From the NCBI RefSeq assembly GCF_018320785.1, contig NC_054872.1:39296551-39360550 (forward strand): a stretch of 64,000 nucleotides of DNA. Reading direction: 5' to 3'. The notes beneath the pieces were generated by a model that saw nothing but the letters and a program-made list of their open reading frames with translations, had not been told where the DNA came from and did no database searches. Below are positions 26,801 through 38,122 of this stretch, in pieces (position 1 is the first letter of the stretch; each line of letters opens with the position of its first letter). Both the position numbers and the translations under genes were made by a program. This DNA is from Cheilinus undulatus. Its lineage: Eukaryota; Chordata; Actinopteri; Labriformes; Labridae.

Positions 26801-29800
26801 TTACCAGAGTTATATGAGCACATAACAAACATGGTATCAGTTTATAAGCATGAACCATGGGCAATGTCTTGATCTGGCCTATCTCAAAGACCACAGAGTT
26901 TTGAATCAACAGAAACTTTTCCCATTACCACAAGAAAACAAGCTTAGTTTTTCTCCAGATAGTATGACAAATTATTCTGTCGTAGTGGGGAAATAGCCTC
27001 ACTATGCTGAGTTAACGAGTAAACAAGTCAAGATCCTAAAAAAACAACCCCAAATTGCTCATTTTAATGGGAAAAGTCAGTGAATCAAATGCTTAGGGCA
27101 ACTGTAAATTCACAGTTAGGCTTCTGTAAAGGGACTACATCCTTTAATTAAATCCTCGTCATTATGGGAAGCACATTTACAAAAATGCTGAAGAATTGCT
27201 GAGCTGAGAAATACATTCAACAGGCTTATCTATGAAGGACTGTCTAAGAATCTGTTTGTTTCTGGCTTGTGTGTTTTCTTCAGTCGTATCAGACCATGGT
27301 TTGTCCCTAAAGGTTAGCTGTTTCTCTGTTCCCAGTTGGATAACACAGAGATTCCCACAGGAATAAAAGGACTTCTGGTGGACTCACCTCCAAAATAACA
27401 TGAAAGTAGAATCTAGAGGTGAACTTGCAAGCAGGAAGAGCATGAAGCAGGGTCACTATGTGAATGACGATTGCACTGGTTTGATGACAAAATCCCGCCA
27501 TTCATGAAGAATTTTCTTGAAAAATTTCATCTGCATGCACACTGCAAAATCGTCAAGAGTTTTTGTGCATGAAAACATCATGACTTTGCTCTTTCCTCTG
27601 ATCTAAGGGTTGTTTCACATTAGAGACCTGGGCCAAGATCCGTACACAGGTGTACTGTTTGGGACCAACGCGACGAACAATGACACAGGCCTTACAAGCA
27701 CTTTAGAAGCTTGTTTTTGTAGTCCAGAGGGAATTTTTTCAGATAATAGGAAATAAAAACCTATGGATTCATTGTCCCAGGATCCTTTGCAACACTTCAC
27801 ACCATGTTGTGAAAAGGACGAATTCTCCTCTCTGATAGGAGAAGACCTGAGGAGAAACTGCAGCTGGTCCAAGACTAGAAAAGCTCAACAACCGCCTGGT
27901 TGAGCACCAAGAGTTTTCTTCCCTGATTCCTTTTGTTAGCATCAAGGAACAAATCTGGAAAGGAGAGCTACAGAATCCCCAGAATGAAAGGACGTTGAAA
28001 GAACTCAACTGCTGCCCCCAGAAAGACAATGGAGCCTTCATCAGAAAGTTAATCCCTGCTGCCAAAGACTCTCCACTGGAAGAAACCCTGGAAGAAAAAA
28101 GTATGGACTGACCTCTGCTCATTCCTAGATTTAGGTGGTAATCAGTTTCTAATCACACATGGGGATCACAAGTAAGTGGTCTTTTTAACCATCATTGTTG
28201 GAAGTGTTTCATGTGCATTTGTTGAAAGCTGCATCTGACGTCTGAATTTGTTTATGTGTAATCGGCTTGCCTTGCTGTGTCCATTTATGTCCAGTACAGT
28301 GCCTTTACCTATGTAACACTAGTGTGACTGCTATGGTATTAAAGTTCAGCCTGGGTGTCTGGTGAAGTCACCCTACTGAGTTTGTTGCTGAGAGCTAAAG
28401 TTTCTTTGCCACACTGCTAGATCCTTTAAAGTCCAGCATCTTAAAATCACATGTGTAACCACATGTGGTTCGGCCATATTGCCTGATTTGTTTATCTCTC
28501 TCTTTCTCACATACATGCATTCACCACACTGTGTGGTTTGTCTTGTTGTTTCGTTTTCATAGCAGTTATTTGTTTGACTTAGTGTCATTGATTCTGATTG
28601 ACGCTGCTTTGTCAAATACATTTATTATAGATTTAAAGAGACATCTGTGATTATTGTGCATACACCTTGTCTGAGAGGGTCTACGTAGGATCCCACACCT
28701 TCTATTTAACAACGTACCAGTATCTATTAATCAAATCTTAATTCTGAGACAGACTTTTTCTTCCATTTTGGTAGTTGTGCCCTCTCTTCAGAGTGGTGTC
28801 CTGATTATTTATCAATCTTAATCGGTTTTATTCATTTATATCCCAACAGAACTGAACTCAACTTTATAAGGTGGCCTTGCTTGTGTTATGTGTACTCAAG
28901 AATGATCTATTAGAGACGTAAATGTGACTGTGCTTGAGCATGGAGCATGTCCTGTCTCTTTAAAATCCATTGAACCTAATCAGCACAGACCTCTTAAATG
29001 CTCTGGGCAGCCCTTTAGAAGTGGAGGTAGAAAGATGGTTGTTTGTGTCTCAAAAAGACTGTCTTGAAATTGCTTATTGTATTTTTTCTCTAATCACACC
29101 AGACTGCTCGTTCTCCTTTTGTTAGCTGCTCTCCCGTCCCTTTCTCTATAGGCATGAATAAGCTATAGTTCTGGAGAGGAGATCGAGCTGTGATAAGAGG
29201 AACACAGCTGGAATGTAGGCAGAGAGACGGCGAATAATGGAGGTCAGCAGAGGGAAGACTGGTGGCTGATGTTTCTCATGGATATGTCAGGGATTACTTC
29301 ACTGCTCTTTAGTGAGTCTGAATACAATGAGCAGCATAAATAACGGCCTATCAGTGAATCAGCTATTGTGTTTGTGTGTGAGCAGAGATGGTGATTAGAT
29401 AATTCTGAGCTGTCAGAGATCAACTCTCCTATTTTATGGACTGTAAGAATTATGACTGAGCGTTGTAGCAGTTAGCCTGTCTCTGCTGTTCTTCAGTTAT
29501 GGTGCACTTCTTGGTCCTTTGAGTCTCGCTGTGTGTCCAGGAAATTTTTATAAAGAATGAGGATATTATGACTAAAGAATAAAGACGGGAACCAAAACCA
29601 GGCCTTTCTTCCACACAGAGTTAGCTAAAAACAGAAAAGAATCATTTTTAGTATTACTAGCTGTTCGATGGATGGACATTTGTGTTTTTTGTGACTAAAC
29701 AATCAAACAAATATCTGTTATATATTTTTATGAGCCCAGTGGATGATGTAATTGTGATGTTTATCCACCTCTTATCAGACAGGAATATCTTTCTGATTCT

Positions 29801-30600
29801 TGTATGTTATATAGGTGTATAATTACAAAATAAAGAAGCATGGATTTACAACTGCTAGCACACTTACATAGATTTCTGTCTAATAAACGGCACATTTAGA
29901 CCTTTAATGTGCATTTTTTTATTGTAAATGCTCGACAAGAATGTGAACATACTCAGCAGCCTTCACCTTTCTCTTACAACATTATTGCTTTGAATTTACT
30001 ATTTTACATTACCCAGTACCTTGTGAAGGTTGCATGAGTACTGCTGTGTCTGAAGAGCAGTCTCACAGAGGTGGTAATGGGGCTGTAAAAATCTGTTTGG
30101 GGGAGCAATTTGTGGGTCGTACAGTACAATGATGTTTGATATTTTTGACCTTTTCCCCACAGACAGCTGGTCGGGGCCACAAAACCCAAAACTGGGATTG
30201 AAAACATAATTCACGTATTTCTGTGCTATTGAAACAGTTCAAAAGTACCTCTATGTTTTACCTTATTTTCTTTTTCTGAAAAAAGGACAAAGCCGAGTAT
30301 TCTAACTTCCATCATTTTTAACACACCCAATAAAAAGACCATATTTATGAATGAATCTTTGTCTGAGGACTAGGATATCCTTTCCCTCCCCATCTTTTTG
30401 TTTCTGTCTGGTCTTTTTTTGTCTTACTGGTGACAATAAAATGTCTCTTTGTCAAAGACAGGCTTATAGTTTAGAGCTGGTAATATTGGGGAAACACCAA
30501 TGAGAGAAAGCACTGCATTTGTTGACTAACATCCTTGGATTTAATGCTTTTGTATGGACACAGAATGATTTTGGACATTCTTGCTGTACAGTCTTTTCTT
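26801..30600. other. Intergenic sequence, no supported gene
   Basis: I see no bounded element or confident exon. An open segment at about 27858-28110 on the plus strand encodes a charged, coil-like stretch (LEKLNNRLVEHQEF; KEQIWKGELQNPQ) without a start codon or clear splice sites. It is discussed as a finding, not annotated as a gene. Confidence 0.5.
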
Positions 30601-30614
30601 GCCTTGGTGGTGGT

Positions 30615-30840
30615 GATAGCTGCTCCACTTTAATGGATTTTCTTCAAACTTTGCAAGAATACCCACCCTGACTCTAGAATAAACTGAATATGGTTGTACA
30701 AGACAGAAGTTACCGTGACCTCAAATCTTGCAAGCATGCTATTTCAAGGTCGCATGGAGAGAGTTTGCCCAAACATACACTTGAACTGGAGGGAGAACTG
30801 ATTAGATTTTGAAGGTCAAAGGTCAATGCAGCCTTAGATA
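30615..30840 (+). repeat. Single copy of the 'GGATTTTCTTCAAACTTTGC' repeat
   Basis: The motif GGATTTTCTTCAAACTTTGC and later GGTCAAAGGTCAATG match the units of the tandem field at 39050-41870. Here it appears as an isolated copy. Confidence 0.6.
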
Positions 30841-30979
30841 TTGTGAGGTTGCAGTGTCCTTGTACTATATTGCATCTTTCTGGGGGCTATAACTTATTTA
30901 AAGCACTGTCTTCTAAAGTGGCTTTACAAGCTTCCTTTAACAGGCACCATCAGCATTAATGCATTAATGCAATGTAGTT

Positions 30980-31180
30980 AAGATCCATAATTAGAACATT
31001 AATTGCATGCTTTGTTATCCCTTTCAACACACTTTTGGTCAAACAACTGCCATGTCTCCCCTCAGCCACAATGATGCAAATATTTCATTAAAGTGTCAAA
31101 AATTCACAGGCCGCTCAGTGGACAAGTCAAAAGTCATGTGCAACTTGTGATATCAAACAGTTACCTTTTCCTTTTCGATC
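30980..31180 (+). repeat. Dispersed repeat, copy B
   Basis: Homologous to 21320-21560 in the same orientation (TCCATAATTAGAACATTAA, ACACACTTTTGGTCAAAC, GCTCAGTGGACAAGTCAAA). It is non-coding and of unknown family. Confidence 0.6.
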
Positions 31181-31309
31181 TCTATCAAGTTCTTTGTCCC
31201 ATGGTTAAGTTCCTTATTGTCTTTTAAAATAAAGGCAGGTCTGCATCCAAACGGGAAGTCAATTAGATCAGTTTAAGATGGTACAAAATCAAACACTGAG
31301 TATTTAGCG

Positions 31310-31720
31310 TTAGTTCAGGCAGGCCACAGAGTGAAGCGCTGCCATATTATCAAGATCAGCTGATCTCAAGCAAGCCCTCATCAGCTGACACCCAGCTAAT
31401 TCGCTCTAAGCATGCAATTGGCTAATCACACTCATGCTGCCATATTTAAACCGCTTTAGACTGGCTTCTCCCTGCTGCTCCCACTAATGGCCACTTTTTT
31501 GCAACCCTCATCCATCTCAGCTTCTCCTTGATTCTGCTTCTGACTTAATCAATGTCATTCCTTTGTCACTGATAGCTGCTTTGCACTGGGTTTTTGCTGC
31601 TTGGCTTCCCTCTGCCTCAGGCATTCCTTGTAGGCGCAAGAAGGGAAGGGACATGTGCTGTTCCTTTTTATTGCTCTAGACTATTGAAAACATTGACAAA
31701 CCTACAGCACAAGTTTGGTT
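31310..31720 (+). repeat. Dispersed repeat shared, inverted, with 45.1-45.5 kb
   Basis: The block with GCCATATTATCAAGATCAGC, CCATATTTAAACCGC and GACTTAATCAATGT is the reverse complement of a block at 45110-45490. It is likely one interspersed element family. I see no coding region. Confidence 0.6.
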
Positions 31721-34700
31721 TTGCTCTTTTTAGACAAGGATTTGTCCAAACCACAACCTCTGGTGTCAAATGGAAGATGTGCAAAAACATTTCTGAGTGC
31801 CCCGGCTAATAACACTAATAGCAACAGGTCACATCTTCTGCCCGATAATAAACTTCTGTCTGCTTGAACTTGATTAAACGGAGCAGCTTAACATCTGCTA
31901 ATGACACAAGTTCATGCCAACATTAATTACTAATGGCAGATGTTTGTTAAAAGGCCTGATGCTGGCTAAAACTGATGTTAAATGCAATGCCTCAGTGCAT
32001 CCTTATTTTATAACTTATCCAGTTTGAAGAGCTGGGGCAGAGAACCACGTAAGGTCACTTCAGTCCCCCAACCCTCAATGCTACAGTTGAACTAGTAAGG
32101 TTTTTCCTCAGCCAATCAGTGGAGATCAGTCAACTGCAAAGAAAGTGACATCAAAACATCTGACCAATCAGCAGTTGCCCAGAGCATCTACAAATTCCTG
32201 TTTCTCCCAGAATTCCCGAAATGCAGTTTTACGTCTCTTTTGGTCCCGAACAAACATGCCTAAAATCATAACTAACCATGATAAGTTGATGAAACTCATG
32301 TTACATAGTTGAATAGTAGTGCTAAATGTCATATTAGATTTTGTTTGAGTAGGATTTCTAGCAGTAACTGCAATTTTAGCATAAAAGATGGAGGAACTAT
32401 ATTGGATGTACACTCGCTTAGGAGTGTTAAATAATGTCGATATTAAAACATTTGGCTATTTTCTCCAGTTAGCCATACTAGGGGTATTTTCTTTACAAAT
32501 TTCTAATGATTATATTGTGTGGTGTAATTAGATGTTGCCACAGGTTTGTAAACAATTAAAGAGTGATCCAATGGAAAATTTTACTAAGTTATAGACATTT
32601 TTAAGGTATGAATATTACGTGGTTTGGGTCAGTTTTATAATTTATAACAGTTGTATTATACTAATGTAGTTAGTATAGTTTTCATTTTTACTGTGAGCCT
32701 TATTTCTGCTTTAATTGATTTAGAAATTTCATATTTGTGATTTTTTCAGGTTTTCAGTTGGAATTATGAGGAAAAATAAATAGTTTAAATAGTGATATAT
32801 ATGTGATTTTTAGTCAGTTTTACAGCATTATTACATATTCATTATACTTAACACAATTTAGGTGTATTTTTATTGTGAGTGTCATCACTGCTAGAATTTA
32901 CTTAGCAATTAGATAATTTTGATTTTCTAGGTTTCCTGTTGGAACTATAAGGTAAAACTGGTGGTATTCCATTAGTTATACTGTACCCCGAGGCTAGTCA
33001 TATCTTGCCTCTAAAAGAGGTCAGGATCTAGACAACCTCACAGACTCAGATGTCCCAGATCCTGTCAGGAGAGTGCAGCCATCTTAAATGACTGTAAGGT
33101 TTGGCCTGACCATGTTTCCCACCTCATGTACTAAGAATTTTGAGAAGCAGCATGTTGATTCCAAGTTTAATTTTATACCTTCAAAATAATAAAGTGTATG
33201 TAAGAATATTTTGTATCTAAATAAACCTTTAATGTGTAAGTACACACTCAATTGACGTTATACACGTTCATTCTTCTGTTATTTACATTTTGATATGCAT
33301 ACACTTTATGGATTTTTATTTTTTTTCATAATAAATGGGCATGGAACCATGCATCGTCACTTCGTTGACTTTAATTTTCACCATAATAATGAAGAAAATA
33401 TATGTAAGTACAAAAGAAAAATGTCTACAAACAAATTAAGCATTTCATATATGGCAGTGTCGTAGTTTGGCTTCAAAATGCCTCTTCAGAAACCAGTGGG
33501 TGATGTCATATGTCCATCTTTTTAACTGACTGTAGAGTTTTCATGCTTGAAAAGTCATACAGTATTATCAGACTTGTCTTATGGGATGATGTCTTCTTCC
33601 TTCAAAGCACCTGTAAGATTTTCCTGACATTCGTTTACCTCATGGAACATCTAGCCTTGGTGAAAGCCCTGCGGCTTGCAGCTTTGCTCCACATGATGGA
33701 TGTGCCTCTCCCGCACCTCCACCTACTCTGCAGTCTGACGGGACACACATGAATGCAACGGAGCACCAAGGTACAATGGGAGCGGTGCTAATGGGCTAAC
33801 GACGGGGGGATTTTGGCACAAGTCTGGGTGAGGGAGCCATTTGAGAAATGATCCCTCCTCCTCTCACGCTCACATTATCGTCTTCAGAGGGTTCTTTTTG
33901 TATTTTTCACATTTGCTAAGCTGAAAATTGTTCAATACAGTTCTGGTGCAATTTTACAGAAACCTGGCAATGGTCTGAATTTAGTAGTGACTGATCTGTA
34001 TTCAACACATATCACTCTTCATTTCTCATCCCATTTTCATAATATTTCATCATTGTCTTTTCCACCTCGGGAGAAAACCTCAGGGAGCTTTAAGCTGTAT
34101 CTACTTCTCTGGTGATATTGAAGACTTTTGTAGCTGCAAATGAAGCGTCTTTTCTTTGATATATTTCAAATTATTGGCATAGAAAGATGTCTTTGGCTGA
34201 AACTCCCTGTGGCACACCTTAACTTTCATGGCAGATGTTCAATTGCTTTTTCCTCCCACACACGTGATCCGATTTGTCTTGCATTTGGCCTTTGGCTCCT
34301 TTGGTCTCACTTCCTCCATGTGGTCCAGGATAGCTCTGCAGAGAAACCATAACACTGGTGGGGGGTTAGAGGGTTTATTTCTAACGTGGTGCGATGGGAG
34401 AGCTATAAAAGTTAATGTTGACACTGTGGATAATAACCTGGCTGTTATCTTCACACACCATTTGCAGTTTTTTGTTATAACCCTGAATACTTTAACAAGA
34501 GAAAAAATAAAGAAATGTTTTTTAAGAGATCTGATGAGATAAATCAGCCTGAAAAATCCATAAAGTTAAAATTAGTGTGGGTTAGGACTATAGGTAGCTG
34601 AAACCAAAAGAGATGAAGCTTTGGAACAACAAAATATAACCTGCATTCATCAAACACATAATAAGGACCTCCAAACGAGAAATTCTCTTCAGTAAAATAC

Positions 34701-35500
34701 TCTATTACATTTTTTATACATAATTTTATCTGGTGGTTTGTTTTCTTTCATGTGTCACATAACTAGGTGTTACAGTCCACTTATGTCCCAGAAGAAGCAA
34801 AATAATACAAAAACATGTTGGAGGTGTCATTTTTCTCAACAGTGTCTGGGAAATGAAAAGTGTGATAACTCCCATTACTTTTCCAATGAAAAATATAATA
34901 AATCCCAACCCAGCAGCTGACTAAAGGTACACACATTTCTTTGCTCTGATGAGTTCTTGTGTCAGGATTGATATTCAATTCAAGCCAGTATATAACAACC
35001 TTGGAAATTTGAACTTAAAGGGATATTTCAATGTTTTTGAGGTTGGGTCGTATTAGGCACCGGGCAACAGTAAGTGGCATTAGCCTCCAGGGATTTCTAT
35101 GTGCATTGGCCCTTTAACTCTCTGGCCAGTAAGGTATTTTTCTAATCATTGTGTCTCGTCTGGATCTTTTGTCTTAAAAAAAAAAACACAGTCAAGCTCT
35201 CAACATCCTTTTGTTCAGGACAACTGGGCAATAAGAATATGCATGTTGCAGCAATGTCTCTTCATTTAAAAATCAAGTTTTGGGACTACAAAGAACAAAG
35301 TAACTAAGGTTTTTTTTGTACAAATCTGTTCTCCCATCTTGTTGGGACTAAAGAATAAAAAAAAATCATTATGTGACAAAAAGTCTCCAAAATATTCACA
35401 TTTTTTTTTAAAAAGTCCTTGTGCTTTTGGGAATTGGAGTAATTATTTCAAGTGAAGTGACTCAGAGGAACAAATTACAGCCTCTCTGTGTCTTTTTCTC
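31721..35500. other. Intergenic sequence, nothing assigned
   Basis: A+T-rich. No open frame has a domain, coherent junctions or codon bias that I can defend. I see no bounded transposon. Confidence 0.5.
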
Positions 35501-36330
35501 TCTATTATGAGTCATTCAGGGCTGCGCCTAAGAATTTGGGGCCTCATGGACATTTTAAAACTAGGCTATATATTTAAGAAAATTAACCAATATTCTTTGG
35601 CTCTCACTCATTTATGGGCCCTTTGAATCATCCTAACTTCTCTTCACAATGCAGCGCCCATGTCCGTACTAAAGCCAGCCCAGTCTGTGCTCAAACTAAA
35701 AGTGTCTTTTAAACCACATCTTTTGATTAACAAAATAACTCTTTAGCCACATTTTTGAAGGGATTTTATTATTAATGCAATACAGCAAATAAAGTAGGTT
35801 TAGATGCAAAGTGCAGTATATACAAAATGTTTTCTTAAAGCCTCTGGAAATAAAAATCATTGGAGTATTCCTGTTCTCTGTAATATGTGTTTTTGTATAA
35901 AAGAGTGAGCATATAAGAGACAAATGAATGTTTTCACATTGACACCAGCAGTTAAATGCAACATTACCCCTCTCCCACATGCTCTTCTAAGCAAAGTTAA
36001 AATGTTAACTCGACTGATCCTACACAGTTTTGAGAGAATGGTTAGCAGGGTCAATCAGAAGGTCCATGGTAACTGAAAAGGTGCACATCACTACCTCCAG
36101 TTGCAGAGTCAGACATACTCCAGTCATTAAATCAGTTCTTCCACTGTGCATGAATACTGAAACCACCGCCTGACTAAATTTTAACCAACTTGTTTTTACC
36201 GTGCATGTAAATGTACTGACTGAGGGAGGGGTGGAAGTAGTACTCTGAGGGACAGCTTTGTTTTGGTCTGAGACACTGGTACTTAAGTGCAACACTGACC
36301 AGAAATCTACTCAGAAAGTTGCAGATTATA

Positions 36331-37800
36331 CAGTCCCATGATAAAATATTTGCCCCCTTCCTGATTTCTTTATTTGTATACTTGTCACACAGAAATGTTT
36401 CAGATCATCAAACAAATTTAAATAGCCTGAGTAAATACAAGATATTTTTTAAATTATTTTTTTAGGGAAAAAATCCATCAAAATGTACTTATAAATCATG
36501 AATCCACAGTGATTAACCACATTTTTTCAGGAAAGTTCAATTTCGCCAGCCTCATACAGACCAGTTACTGTTAGACCTGCTGAATAAAAATCGCTTTAAT
36601 AGAATGTGTCTGACAAAGTGAAGTAGGTTAAAAAAGCTCTCAAAAAACAATGCATCATGCCAAAATCTAGAAAAAGATGAGAAACAAAGTTGTTGACATC
36701 TAGCAGTCTCAAAAGCATTACAAAACTATTTCTATGGCTTTGGGACTCAAATGAAAGCGAACCATTGTGAGAGCCATTATCCACAATGGTTCGCTGGAGA
36801 AAACTTGAACCTTCCCAGGAGTGGCCTGCCCACCAAAATTACTCCAAGAGCGTATTGACGACTCATCCAGGAGACCTGCAGGCCTCACTTGACTCAGTTT
36901 AGGTTCATGATTCAACAATAAGAAAGAGACTGGGTAAAAATGGAAGATTTCCAAGGCCTAAAGCACTACTGACCAAAAAGAGTGCAAAGGCTCATCTCAC
37001 ATTTCCCAAAAAAAACCACCCTGATGATCCCCAAGATTTTTAGGAAAATGTTCTGGACTGACGAGAACAGAAGCTGAACTTTCTGGAAGGTGTGCATCTA
37101 CATCTGGAGTAAAACTAACACAGAGTTTCAATGAAAGAACATCATACCAACAGTCAAACATGGTGGTGGTAGAGTGATAGTATGGGGCTACTTTGCTGCT
37201 TCAGGTCCTGGGCTTCTTGCCATAATTGATGGAACCATGAATTCTGCTCTAGACCAGAAAATCTTGAAGGAGAATGTCTGGCCATTGATTCATGACCTCA
37301 TACTTAGGAACACTTGGGTTATGCAGCAGGACAATGATCGGAGTGGATTGAAGAATAAAGGAAGGTTTTGGAGTGGCCTAGTCAAAGACTGGACTTAAAT
37401 TCAGTTGAGCTGTTGTGCCATGACCTTAAACAGCCCATTCATGCTCAAAAACCCCTAACAAGGCTGAATTTAAAAAAATTCTGCCAAGATGAGTAGGCCA
37501 AAATTCCTCCACAGTGATGTTAAAGACTCGGTTGTCACAAGCTTGCTTGCAGTTGTTGCCGCCAAGGGTGGCACAACCAGTTATTAGGTTTAAGGGGATG
37601 TTACTTTTACACATAGGGACAGGGAGGTTTGAATGGCTTTTTCCCATAATAAGGGAAATCATTATTTAAAAACTGCATTTTGTATTTACTTGAGTTACCT
37701 TTGTCTAATACTAAAATGTGTTTCAGGGTCTGAAACATTTAAGCGAGACAAATATGCAAGAAAATAAGAAATTAGGAAGAGGGCGAATACTTTTTCACAG
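36331..37800 (+). mobile_element. Tc1-like element, full length but inactivated
   Basis: The left terminus carries ATAAAATATTTGCCCCCTTC and TGATTTCTTTATTTG. The right terminus is its inverse (AAAATAAGAAATTAGGAAG, then GAATACTTTTTCACAG). Inside, 37141-37398 encodes transposase core MIVWGYFAASGPGLLAIIDG and WVMQQDND, the second catalytic aspartate block. The following residues are altered (RSGLKNK) and the frame is lost. The element lies just beyond the 3' end of the minus-strand Ig gene. Confidence 0.85.
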
Positions 37801-37812
37801 ATTTCCAGAGGC

Positions 37813-37818
37813 TTTAAT
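37813..37818 (-). terminator. Candidate polyadenylation signal ATTAAA of the Ig gene
   Basis: ATTAAA on the minus strand, about 245 nt after the TGA at 38062. The Tc1 element at 36331-37800 begins a few bases later. It is the nearest such hexamer; unconfirmed. Confidence 0.4.
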
Positions 37819-38061
37819 TCATCACACAGCAACAGGTGCAGTCCAGCAGGAGGCAGTGCAAAGATAACGCTTGCTCATCAAGCTAAACAACCATTTAAAG
37901 TTATCTGATCATATTTGCCTGTAAGCAGTTCACTCTTCACATTGTTTCAGTGTAAGGTCATACTGCTCACAGGCCAGGAAGTTCCTCCCTCACAGCTTTG
38001 TCCATTTCCTGGTCTCCTCCCTGAGGCCTTTGAGTAGCAGACGTGCGTCTTTGGTCGTCTT

Positions 38062-38122
38062 TCAGATGTCGTCATCCAAATGTTCCTGCAGCCTCTCCCC
38101 CCTGTTATTGTGCCTGTGCTTC
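38062..38122 (-). CDS. Ig gene coding exon 5: cytoplasmic tail
   Basis: Acceptor CTTTCTTTTCAG, then G to complete the arginine codon after the transmembrane exon, and KHRHNNRGERLQEHLDDDI before TGA (38064-38062). The alternative, reading through the exon 4 donor to a TAG at 38351, gives a different short tail; the splice is preferred for its strong signals and clean phase. Confidence 0.8.

Noticed and set aside
27769..28122. 117-residue minus-strand ORF
   Set aside because: No domain, no splice context, and it is antisense to another weak open frame.
36020..36295. 91-residue minus-strand ORF downstream of the Ig gene
   Set aside because: Composition and context give no support, and no motif or junction is recognisable.
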